A stretch of DNA of 64,000 nt, taken from contig OX419345.1 in assembly GCA_948470475.1 (NCBI GenBank), forward strand, positions 17,657,239 through 17,721,238, in the 5' to 3' direction. The translations under genes and the position numbers were made by a program. This document shows positions 45,401 to 57,400 of the stretch, piece after piece. A model generated the notes under the pieces. It worked only from the letters and a program-made list of their open reading frames with translations, was not told the DNA's origin and made no database searches. The stretch comes from Galaxea fascicularis. Its lineage: Eukaryota > Cnidaria > Anthozoa > Scleractinia > Euphylliidae. Position 1 is the first letter of the stretch. Each line of letters starts with the position of its first letter.

Positions 45401-48400
45401 CCCTTCGCCTTTGATGCTGATGTTTTCACGGAGGAGTTGCTGGATGGTCCAGTGTTATCTAAACCTTCACCTCCTAAGCCAGCACCGCTCACCATCCTCA
45501 AAGACGAGGGTAAAGGTGCGCAATCTTTGAATGAAACGGTGCATTCTTAAGGTCTCTTTTAAGTTACTAGCATCATTACGAAAGCAAAAGCCGCGTACGA
45601 AACTTACATTTGAAATTAAATACAGAACCTTCTTTACCAGAAGTACTTTGGAATGTGTCTCCCGATTGAGAAACATTGATGGAGAGAACAGTTTCGCAGC
45701 GATATTTCCTTACTAGAATATCGTAAGGGTGCAAGCTTTGTTTTCACTGAGAGCATTAAAAGAGCTCAAGCCTGGGCTGTAGTAAAGGTTGTTTAACTTA
45801 AATTAAAGCAGCAATTTAGTTACGACTGTTGTATGCACTAAACAATATAACCAACAACAACGTTTCTCTCATAAACACAGAGTACGACCCGATGTCGTGC
45901 CTGCAGTACAAGCTATCCAGCAGTTATGACAGGATGACTGATATGGGTCCCATAACCCCACTACGTATCACAGTACAGGGTACCAGCCATGGTGTAGAAG
46001 CGCAGCCAGCGGACCCTTCTCGTTTGCTTGTCAAAGCATGGGAGGACAAAGTGTTTCCGGTCATCAGAAGAAGGTTCCGTTCTAATACTGACAGGCAGTC
46101 AGGACTTGAGCAGATCAGGGGTGCGCTCTTAGCAGGTAAGTGGGGTTGCATGTGAGTTGTAGAGTTCCAGTCTGTCCTAATACGGTTTTAAAGCGTTTTA
46201 AAGTTTGTGTACGTCGTGTCTTTCTCAGGTATGATCGACATTGCTATTGCTACAGTGGCTGATTTATACGAGGACAATGGTGGTATCCCGGCATCTTTGC
46301 AGTTTCCTAAGCTTGATGACGTCAAAGCTGATGTCAACAAAGTGAGCGCGGGAGGTCTGAAACCAGGTCAGGCAGTTGTTGTGAACAGCTCCATTCTGAA
46401 CCAGTCTTCCGCTCTGCCGGGCTTCGCGGTGCCGGACATGAAGAAGACATTTGGACTCAGCGGCGTTGTAAAGAATGTGGACAAGGTGATGATTTATGTC
46501 CGTTACTGAATTTTTGCACTTATTATCATCCTTTGAGATTTGCTTGCTTGTTTCTCCGGTAGCCGTGTATGTAGCATTTCGTCAGTGCCGTTAACTGCCG
46601 TTCACTGAGAGTTGCAATTAATTAAGACGTAGTAACGTTGATTTCTTTACTGTTTAAACAGCCTAAAGGTCTAGCTGAAGTGGAAACGTACAACCGTGAA
46701 GAAGGCACGCTAATGAGATTCTGGTATCCAATCACTGCCCTAGAGCGGCCCACCGCTGGCCTAGCGCGCTCGTCGTCACTTGTTCTGTGTAGCGAGGACC
46801 GAACGCGTGCAGAGATCTACTGCGAGCTGCTTAGAAACGAGGCTTGTCTCACCCGGATGTATTGTAGAGAGGCACACTGCAGGTTACTGGAAACGCAGGC
46901 CAAGAGTCACAAACAGATAACAGGTCAGATATGGAGACAAGCACTTTATGAATTGTGTAATTAAGAAGCCTGGCCGTTGGTAAAAGAACAGGGTATTGCT
47001 TATTGAATTTATGTTATTAACGCAGTCGTTGCATTGAGCTGTAGTTAACTTGTCGTAAAAAGACTTTGATTAAGCTTTCTGGTGAGCTCATTCCTGCTAA
47101 CAGGGGGATCCTGTCTTGTGGAAACATTTTACGAAGCTTCTTTCAACAGACGTTCTGTTGCGTTGCAGACATGTTATTCTTCCTGCAAACCCTTGCCGCT
47201 GAACTACTGGCTCCACCTCAGGCTGATGGCACAATAATCATGACGTCACCGCACTCAGCCCCAGATCCTCGTCACTGCCTCATATCTAACACATTGCAGC
47301 CGAGTGCGTTGTTTTTCAGTGACCCTGCGAGCTTGGTCTCCGAGGTTCGTAAGCTGCTGTCTGTTGCAGTTGAACAGGATGAAGAGGAAGTGCATAGAAT
47401 AGTGAACACAGTATGCGAGGTGTTAAAAGACACTCCTCTTCGGGGGTTGCACCGGGAAGTGTCGGTCAAGGCAGGGAAGCCTGACGAGGAGGTGCTTTTA
47501 CCAGGCGCTGCTGTAACTGTCGTGTCTTGCAGAGAGGATCCTGTATTTCTTAGCGCTGGGTAAGTGTCACAAAGTGATCACTCTTAAATAAATTCGTCCT
47601 CTTTTGTCGCAACCGCGTTGGTCATCGATCCCTTTCGGAAAAAGAATGTCCAACAGGTTAAGGGCGCAAAACCTGAAGACCATGACTGATATGAAGGCGT
47701 GCCACTAAATCGCCTTCACTTCAGGTAGTTAATTAACTGCTAAACTAATTAACATTAATACCCAGTGGCGTTCATCACCTTATTTTCTTGGTAGCTAAAC
47801 GACCAAACAGGCCTCAAAAAGCATCTTACGTAGTGCATCCGCGGTACGTTGCATTTCTGCTGAAATCTATTATCACTTCATCGAAAGACATGATATAAAC
47901 TAAGGGTTGATTGGCATCTTCAGTTCTTTGCACTCGTGCGAGCGTATATGGCTTGACTATGAAACACGTCTTACAGCCTTACTTTCAAATCTTGGAGTGT
48001 TGTCGTCCCAGCATGATTTTGGATGTAAAATGCCATTTTTTATCATTAGTCTATTTACATTACGTTTTCGATGTTCATTTCGCCATGGTTTCTTGCTCTG
48101 AAAAATTGCTTTCTGGAATAGAAATTTAATCTGCTCTTCAAAAAGGGGAGTTTCAAGGAGAATGATCATAGTTTCATAGCGATTGTACTGTCTATTTTCA
48201 GGGGCGTGCCGCACCCTCGATCAGCTTGTGTATCGATCTCATGCTATCATGGAAACCAGAAACTAACCAAGAATGGTCAGGAGGCGATGTACAAAGTAGT
48301 CCAGTATCCTAACAGTGATTTGAATCCGTCAAATAAAGCTAACGTGTATCCTGACATTATACTTCCATGCAATCGCCTGCATTTGCAATTTTCTCCCTCC

Positions 48401-51400
48401 GCCACCGAAGGACTTGTGGCGCACGTGGACGCGTTCTCCTCAGAGTTTTTCCTGTCGCTTGTATTTATTGAGGTGTTTGTTCAGGTATACTTGGAAAACG
48501 CCGAGGAGCTTTCAAAGAATTTGAAGAGCAGCTGTGCAGAAAACGTCGAGAACAAGAGAAAAGCGTTGATACATAGAACGGTAGTGCTAAACTTGATCGA
48601 TATAATAAGTTCGTTTTTAATGAAATCGAATTTACCAGCGGTCATCAAGGAGATTATCTTCCACCTCTTGGCCCAGCTGATAAGAACTTGTCACCATGTG
48701 GAGTCACAAGCTACCCAGCCGCAGTCTCCCGATCACTGGGGTACATTTGACTTATTTCTATCGCGTCTGGGCCCCTTGCGCAATGAGCTACAGAAGCTCT
48801 TAGAAAAAGAGCTTTCAGCCACAAATACCGCGGCACTGGATTTTATTCTCAACTGTAATTTCGAGCACAGTGAGTTTTCTTCCTACTTGCAAGCTCTACT
48901 GAACCTTGTTTCAGCAGCACATGAAGTTTCTCCGAGCCGAAACAAGTCAAGTAAACGGTTGTTAGTTACAGCCGTGCAAGAGGCCTTGCAGGTAAGCGTA
49001 CATTAAATATACTGTTACCTTCTATCAATGATATAAATCACCTGTTTCACACGTGCTATGACAGGAAACCCAACATGGAACAACAAGAAGTATGTCTATT
49101 CCCCGTGGGTAAGATACCAGTCCATGGATATGTAGGATAAAGCAGTTAGGAATATAGCAACCGGGATGAACTAGCATTTCGTCTAAGGGATGGCCGTTTC
49201 CGTCGCTAGTTCCTAGCCAGTTATTCACCTTGTTTTGTTTTTGATATAATACTTAGGAGCCAGTAGTACAGTAGAAGAGTTCCATATCCTTTTGCTTCTA
49301 GCAAACAAAGTACTTAAGGTAATTTTTCTATGGTATACCCTTCAGTAGTCGGACTCTTAGCGACTCTACATGCTACAGTGAGCCCACTATATACAGGGAT
49401 GCTTTTAACAGCGCGAGTGCATAACCAGATTTTGTCGTGAAAGAACCTCGGCGGTTTTTCGTAGTGTTTATCCATGTAGCGTAAACTAAAAGTACCCAAG
49501 AGATGAGGTGAATGTTATATGCTCTTTTAACTTCAGGCTGCAGTCTCAGATTCAGCCGACAGTGCGGTGAGATCTGCCCCGCCGTCCAGCAGCGACAGCA
49601 CATTTGCCTTTGAAACAGTCGTTCCTCCCATCTCCACGGAGGCAGCTCCCTCCTCAGGCCCGCCGTCACCCAAGGTTAAGGCCAGTGAGAGACGCGGAAG
49701 CGTGCGGCGGAGGAAACGGGGTTTTGGCCACGGCGTAACCTCCCCAACGGAAAACATGCCTTGGTTTGATAAAATTGGGAACACCACGTTGTTATTAAGG
49801 AATCTAATTGATAGAGACCCGCGTGGATCTTCGGAGCTCTCTGAAAGCTTAGCTGCAGTGATTACCACTCGAAGTACCGCTCTGCAGCGGCTTCTGGTCA
49901 TCACGAATATTGCGCCGACTCTGAGTAAAAAAGAGGCCGTGGATGCAATAAAGAAAGCGTGCAGACCAAGCGGAGGGATACACGACAACCAGGTGTACAT
50001 CCCTGAGGTGGAATCACGTGTCACCGCTGAGGTGCCGCGTCGAGAAGATGGCAGTGGTGACGTGGATTCCAGAGTGAGGGCGATGACGGAACTTCTACCC
50101 AGTGCGCTACAAGATAAACCCGAGAAAATCCTTGGTTATGCTGTGGTGCAGTTGAAGAGTGCGAGTCAGCTTGAACTCGTTCGCCAAGCCATTACATCCA
50201 GTAAGACTCTCAAGGATCCGTTGTCTGCTGAATGTGGTGTTGGTGTCGCTAGAGTCAACTCTGAACTTCTCATGGAAGGAACTAACGAGCTTGTAGCCTT
50301 CGCTGTGTTTGATGAATTTTTAAACGCGCGAATGTTTAATGGTGAATCTGTGCGGACTCTGTCCGAATCAGCGAAGGGGGCACTTGTCGAGGTCTTCTCA
50401 AGTTGTGCGCGAGCTTCACACGTAGATGTCAAAGACATTAAATCAGACGATTGTAAAACTGCACAAGCGAATGTTGATTCGGAGTCTACTGACCGTAGTA
50501 TGCAAGCAAAAGAGTATATGACTGAGGAAGTAAAATCCCTGGCAGAACCACATCCGCGAGAGGATTCACTTGAGGGCACAGAGACCTGCACCAGAAGCGA
50601 TACAGATCCCAAAACAACGTTAAGGAAAGTTGATAGTAGTGCATTATCGGAATCATTGCTGACAAAGGATCAGATTTGTAGTCTGTTGCCCGGTAATCTA
50701 TTGTTGTCGTTTTTCAACGCCGTGCGTCACGCGAAAGAATCGACCTCTGAACTCGTCACACAACTCTTAAGGGAACACGGAAGCGCTGTTGAGATGAGCG
50801 ATGAAAGAGTCCTTGGACTTGGAGGGTTTTTAAACTGGGTGCTTATAAGAGGCAGTCAGGATGTTCGCGCGATATGGAAAGGAGTTATAGCTTGTGGATA
50901 CGACTTGAAGTTTGACAGGTAAGTCCTGCATTATAAGACAAGCTTACGAAGAGGAGTGTAGTCAGTGCTCGTAAACAGATATGCTACAGGTAGGAATTCG
51001 TTGCTTTGCAGTTTTTCCCATTGGTCTGAACTTAAAGTGTGCCGGGTTATCGAATATTAATTCTGTGTTATCTCAAAATAAGTGTAGGTTTAAATCTAGA
51101 TGGAGGTTAACTCTGAGCCTGGGTTTCGAAAGGTTTGAGGGAAGACAAGTTGGACTACTTGCGAAGTCATTACTTCAGGAAATGTGGGAGGTATTTGGCA
51201 ATCAGCTGGTGAGAAAGGAAAAGAGGTCGTAGTACACGTGTTCATGTGTTAAATCGAATCGATTTTGTTGACTTTTTGCTCCAAAAAGCAGGGAAATTCG
51301 GAAAAAACCCTTGAGCTACCCATGTATTTGCTCTGCATGAAAAAAGTCGACTTTGTTGTTGCTCTGTTCCCACGTTTCCTATCAGAGAGGGAAGATTGAA

Positions 51401-54400
51401 GGCTCCACAAATCCTTCAAACAAAAGCGAGGAAAGGGGAAAGCAAAAGAATGAAATGAAAACCACAACAACAACAAAAGTCAAATATTGGCCAGTACTTA
51501 CAAAACAAAAGTTGGAACCACGAAATTTCGACTGGTACGGAAGATAAAACATTTGAGGCACTTTGCGTGAGGACATTCGGAAAGCTGGCCCGTACTCTTT
51601 GCTGCTACTTTACATTATTTCTCCTCTGTTCGCTGTTTTGTTTTTGTTTTGTTTTTTTAATTTTGGGTTTTGGGAGTGGTATGTAAAACAGAACAGTGAT
51701 GTTGGGCTAAAACCAACTGATTTCAGGTGTACTCATTTCCTGCCATCGGAGATGGAATCAGACAATGCTGACTGGCCTGTGGCTCGAGACCACGCCCTTG
51801 TCCTGTACGTGGATACCCTCTGTCGCTCCTGGTCTACCACCCCATCGAGACTGATGCCCGACGAGCTTCATCTCTCTGGGGTGGATCTTACCAGTGAGGA
51901 CTTCCATCAGCTACAAGGTAGTGGAATTATCACTCATACTCTCTATTTTATGCATTCACGCACTGTGGCAATTTAAATCAATATATTTTAATAGTTTGGC
52001 GCTATATGGCGGAACTATCGAAACCACGCCTTCTTAGAGATTGTTTCTACTGGTTTATCCCCTCACGAGTAGAAAGCAGCGAACACTTTCAAAACCTTTG
52101 TTTGTTCTCTTACCAAGATGAAAGATTCATACGGAACGTTGGTGGCGTCTCAAACTCAGATTTAAGGGCCTTGAGTTTCACCATGTGTTTCATTAGACTT
52201 GCGGTGTCATCGATTCCCTCACGCGTAAGCAAGGTGTCCAGTCACCTAACAACTTCTCAAGGGTACTTCCTTGTAGTGCTGTTTCTTTCTTGAACATGAT
52301 ATTTTGGACATTTTTAACTCGGAAAGTTGTACATGTGATGCCGCTGATTTAACTGCCTCGTTCGCTCCTTCGATAGTGGTAAACATTTTCTACATCCGCG
52401 GACTAGTGCATAACCGTGGCAAATATCTCTGCGTGAACTAAAATCTAACCATTTAAAGACAAGAAATCATTCAACCACAATTCCGATCAAGAAAACGACC
52501 AAATAAAAATCAAATTTCATCAAGATGCTACAGGGGACAAACGAAAGATATGCAGAAGAGGAGGAACTTGAGTTTAGTAATTTTGTGTGGGATCTACGCA
52601 ACAGATTTGTTTTGACGTCGCGTGTACACTATCTTTGTTCATCTCGTAGGAATATCACTCCGTAGCCTCAGGAGTCGGTTTGCCTTCCTGAAGTCGTTAA
52701 ACGCAGACGTGGAGCGGCTGCTGTTACCCGTTACCGACTTGCGAGCCGCTGACTCTTACAACCTGAGTACTGCTACTCTACTGAGGGATGCTCGCGGGCT
52801 CCTCTTTTATCACACTAAGGTAGCACTGCTGAATCACGTGCTTAACCAGACTGCTCACCGCAGAGCTGAAGACTCTTCACCGGAAGTATCTTTGGATCCT
52901 TTGGAAGCCTTAGAAGGTAATGTCCTGTGCAAACTTCTGATTTCTGGGCTCAAAAAAACTGTTGGCTACAAAAATCAATGACGAGGTAAGAAAATCGTTC
53001 TGAAGACAGTTGGTGCTTTCAATTTCTTGGGCGTATTCTAGACTGTTGCGGTGCGGAATTTCAATTTGCAATGACTCGTCGAGTGCCAGCACCGAATCGT
53101 ATAAAGGCATCGAGTTCTTGTTTATGAATAAAGTAACTACGAAGATATCCACTGCCTGTTTACTAGTGGATTTCCAATTAACTGAACTGTCTGTTTGATT
53201 ATAGCGGACAAGGTATCATCTGCTGGACCTCAGTTCTGTCAGGCGGCTCGCCACATCTCCAATCTGCCGTCTGGCGGTCTCAGGGTCAAGGTTGCGACTG
53301 GCGGAGACCCAGTCTTTCCGCTCAAGGTTCAGCTGCGAGGAGAACAGGTTTTGGGTTCAGGTAACACTGTTTTGTAGTCAGAAGTAATTATAGCAGGTAT
53401 TGTCATTACACCACTCCTCCCTGGGCCAGGGTTGCGATGGAGGCTGTCTTTGTGTAGAAGCCACTAACCCACAATGGCACTTTCCGTCGCATTCAACTTA
53501 CTGATATGATGTCGAGCCTTTGCGTCATTTTACAAGCATTAGGTCTTGGGCACCCTTTTCCTCATGATCATGGCCGATCATGGCTGATTTGTGGAAGACG
53601 AGTGATAGGCGGACGTTTTATCTGTGTGAGATTTATCGGCAGGGTTGTCGAAGAGCTTAAGTAGAAGGAGAATCAAATAAAGTAGGCGGCACTGGGGCCA
53701 ACAATACCATTTTCCCTACATTTTTCTCTTTTACGGGCAAACTCGTAACCGGCAAAACTAGCTGGTGATATCGCCGGTGGCCAGCGCTGTTTGACAACCC
53801 TGTTCATCGGAAATCACCATGATTAATTGTTATTGGTGTTATATTGCCGTTTATAAGGGAATTTATTGTAGCATTTGTTTCACCCTTCAAGGAGGTTCGT
53901 TTCGTCACTTTATGTGGCTGATGGCCCGTGAACTTCAGGGTAGTCATGTGGGGTTACTAGTCCCGTGTCCCAGTTCTGCTGCAAACAAGAACAAGGTGTG
54001 TTAGTGGTAATTTCAATGGTGCTCACGGTCAGTATGTCAATTAATCCTAAACAGTGCCCAAATTGCACTCGCCCTACTCGTGCTTATCTATTCCAAATTG
54101 CACTCGAAATTATGTGATTACCTATACAAATGTTATGTTGGTTGTTGACGTTAAATATTACTTGCGAAATGCAGGGTAAATTTATCCTGAAGCCAGGACC
54201 CATGACGTATGCGGAAGAGAAGTTGCTTATTTTCTTTGGTCAGGTAAGAACGGTCACTTTGGTCCCGCGTATCTATTTGTCTATATAATAAAGAAACATT
54301 TTGTCTCGTTTAATGGCGCTAGACTGAGACTGCTTTTGGAATTTGTCCACGTCTTCGTCCAGCCCCCTGAAACTGGTAAAATGTCCTCTTATTTTCCCTT

Positions 54401-57400
54401 ATTTTAGAAAAACCGAGCTAAAAAGTTTTAAGTGATGACGTCATCAGTGCGTCTGTCCTCTAATACATTGTGAGTAAGAACCAATCAAAATTCGTAAATT
54501 TATTATATAATACATAATCGTTTTGAACATTTGTGGGAAACAGATTTACAATGTTTCTTTTCGCCACTTATTCGTTCTTGGACTGAAAAGAGAACTAGTT
54601 ATTTCTCCCAACAGAAAATACTAACGAACAATCTGATCATTTTCAGCAGTGCTTTAATTCAACTGACCCGTCAGGTCTTGCAAATGAAAAACTATCTTTT
54701 TAAAGGTCATATTTTGTCTGTTGTTTCACTTTACTTGACGTCTGACAACCATCGATCGTTCTACAGTTACTGGGAATTGCCTTGCGATCTGACATTCCCC
54801 TCGCTTTGGATTTGCTGCCTTCCTTCTGGAAAAGCCTGTTGAACCTTCCTCTTGACCCACACGAAGACCTCAAGGAATGTGATATCCTCACCTACAACTA
54901 CGTACGACGCTTTTCCGAGGTAAAATGATAAAAAGTGCTGTCGCTTCAGCCCAAACGAATACCTGGCTTTTAATCCTTAAAACTCTAAGATCAAAATCTC
55001 AATTCTCATTTGTTGCCCTTATACATTTCCTATAGAGGTAGTAGGGAGAGAAACTGTCAAAATGTTAAGCAGTACTCTTTGGGTTTAGGGGTTAAACAAA
55101 CCAAATTGCTCGGTACAAAGATGTTATTGATGGTAACATGGCAACGTCGTGAAAAGTAGGAATGCGTTAATTGAATGAAAAGCGTTCGTAGGGATTGAGG
55201 GTGCCGATTTGGAAGATGAATTTTTGTTCTAGATTCTTGCAGCTTTACACAGTGACGAGTTGAAAATGCCTGCTTGTATGTTTGTTTGTCTGTTATTTGG
55301 TCATTTTTTCCTGTCAGTGAAAGGAGCATTGTCACGATCATCTTGTCTTTTTGCACGGTGGTATAATGTTCAAAGTGTGTGGCAAAGTACCTTTCTTCAT
55401 GAAATTCTTCAAAATCGTCAGTGATTTGTCCGAGAAAAATCCAACCGCAATAAGTCATTTTTACGTGGGATGCCTGTGGCAGACCTCGTTATAAGATCGG
55501 TTCGTTTTGCGGTTTTCTCGACAAATCGATACGTTTTTTTTAAATATTTGAAATGTTCTGCATTGTCCTTAGCTGCTTGTGACAACCGGAAACCACAAAA
55601 CAATCATGAAATTATGTATACTCTGCGGTTTGATTGGGTCCGACGAGCAATCGCGTTCAAGGTCACGTCGTAACATGATGAAAATGAAATGACTGATATT
55701 TTACTGTGTGACCCTGAATTTTACCGAGACCCGCTGACTGAGTGTACACATTTGTTTTTACGGGAATACATAAAGGTAAGTTTCCTTTGAAATAAATTGC
55801 CCGGCGTCTCGTAATCGTCGACACGTTTGTTGAAAAATATTTCAAATTTTCTCAAATGCTTTTTATTGTCCTTAATCGCTAGTGACAGCCGGAAAGGAGA
55901 CGGCTGCAAGTGAAACAAACAAAGAGACACGGATTATTTTCGAGTAAAAAGTGGAAAACTCGACACGTAAACTAGTCACAAATAGAAATATCTCACTGAG
56001 TCATCAACTAATCTTTCCATCAAATAGTGCATCCCCCGTTAACGCCAACAGATGTCTTGTTCTAAATTATATGGAAAGGGAACTCTCCCTCCACTTCAAA
56101 TGCCCTTTTCCTTCTAGTATAGTAAGTCTTTAACGTTGTCACGTTTTGTGAATAGTTTATCCAGCAGCTAAGGCGCTATCCAGCGCATAAAATGTATTAC
56201 AGCTAATACACGTGTATCAGCTGGATAGTGACTAATCAGTTGGATAACTGATACATCCATTCGTTAAACAACTAGGGCCTGGGGTAACAAGTGGAGCTAT
56301 GTATTAGTGTTCGACGCCGAACGTGTTTGTTATATTGCAGGTGGAAAACATGGAAGAGTTTCAGACCTTGTGCTTTGAAGCGGACCTGTGTCCCTATCGA
56401 TTTGTTCACACCTCTCTTGACGGCGAGGAAGTGGAACTGTGTACAGACGGGGCAAACATTGCCGTAACGTATGTGTTTACTCTGACATCTACTCGCGTAA
56501 TTTCTCTAGACATCCTCAAAACCAGACTAGACGATGTTTAAAGGGTCTTGTGCGGTGTATAATCCGTTTTGTTGTGTTACAGATGGGAAAATCACAGATC
56601 CTACGTCGAGGCCATCAGGGAGCTACGAATGAAGGAGCTCCGATGCGAGTCCCGAATGGCTTCCGTTCGCTGTGGTCTTTCTTCTGTGGTGCCACTGCAC
56701 GTGCTCACAGTCATGACACCGTTGGATATGGAAATTCGTACCTGTGGTTTGCCTTGTCTCGACCTGGGGTTTCTCAAGGTTTGTTACATGAGGGATCAAC
56801 GTTATTTCTTAAGGAAGAGCTGGAGTCGAAGAACTCTGGTCCAGTTTCGTGTTTTAGTATGTAACTTCGATCAGTGATCATGACACCTTTACTTGGTTAG
56901 TATGTATTGTATGTACTCTTTTAATTAACGTTTCAAACCTCTCCTGTACACTCGTATAAAGCTCTTTTTTTTAATGGAAAGAAAATTTCTTAGGGAGACA
57001 TTACCAGTTGTATTGACTTTGTGCGAAATGAACCTCCGCTGCTATCCGTCTGTCTTCTGGTTTTGTCAGGCTCACACTGCTTACGTCGCCGGGGTTAAAG
57101 ATACAGATGTACACATTGAATACTTCTGGAACTCGATGGAAAGCTTCTCTCAGGTACGTAGCACTGAACTAGATTTAACAAAGAGACGACCTTGACCTTC
57201 AGTCTGTTAGGTCAACAGAACAGAAAAGTGGAGAATGATAAACAAAGGGGAGTTAACTGTTAACTAGTAACACCAACGAATCGAAACCGTCACTTCTAAG
57301 TGATGGTCATCTTCAAAGACATACTTTCTGTTGGTTGCATTTGTTGCTGCTGTAGACCGAGTTGGAACTGGAAAACCGTAACTCTCGTCCGCTAGACCAC

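Noticed and set aside
49533..50612. Long minus-strand open frames opposite HECTD4 exon 39
   Set aside because: They are antisense shadows of a strongly supported plus-strand exon and show no recognisable protein features.
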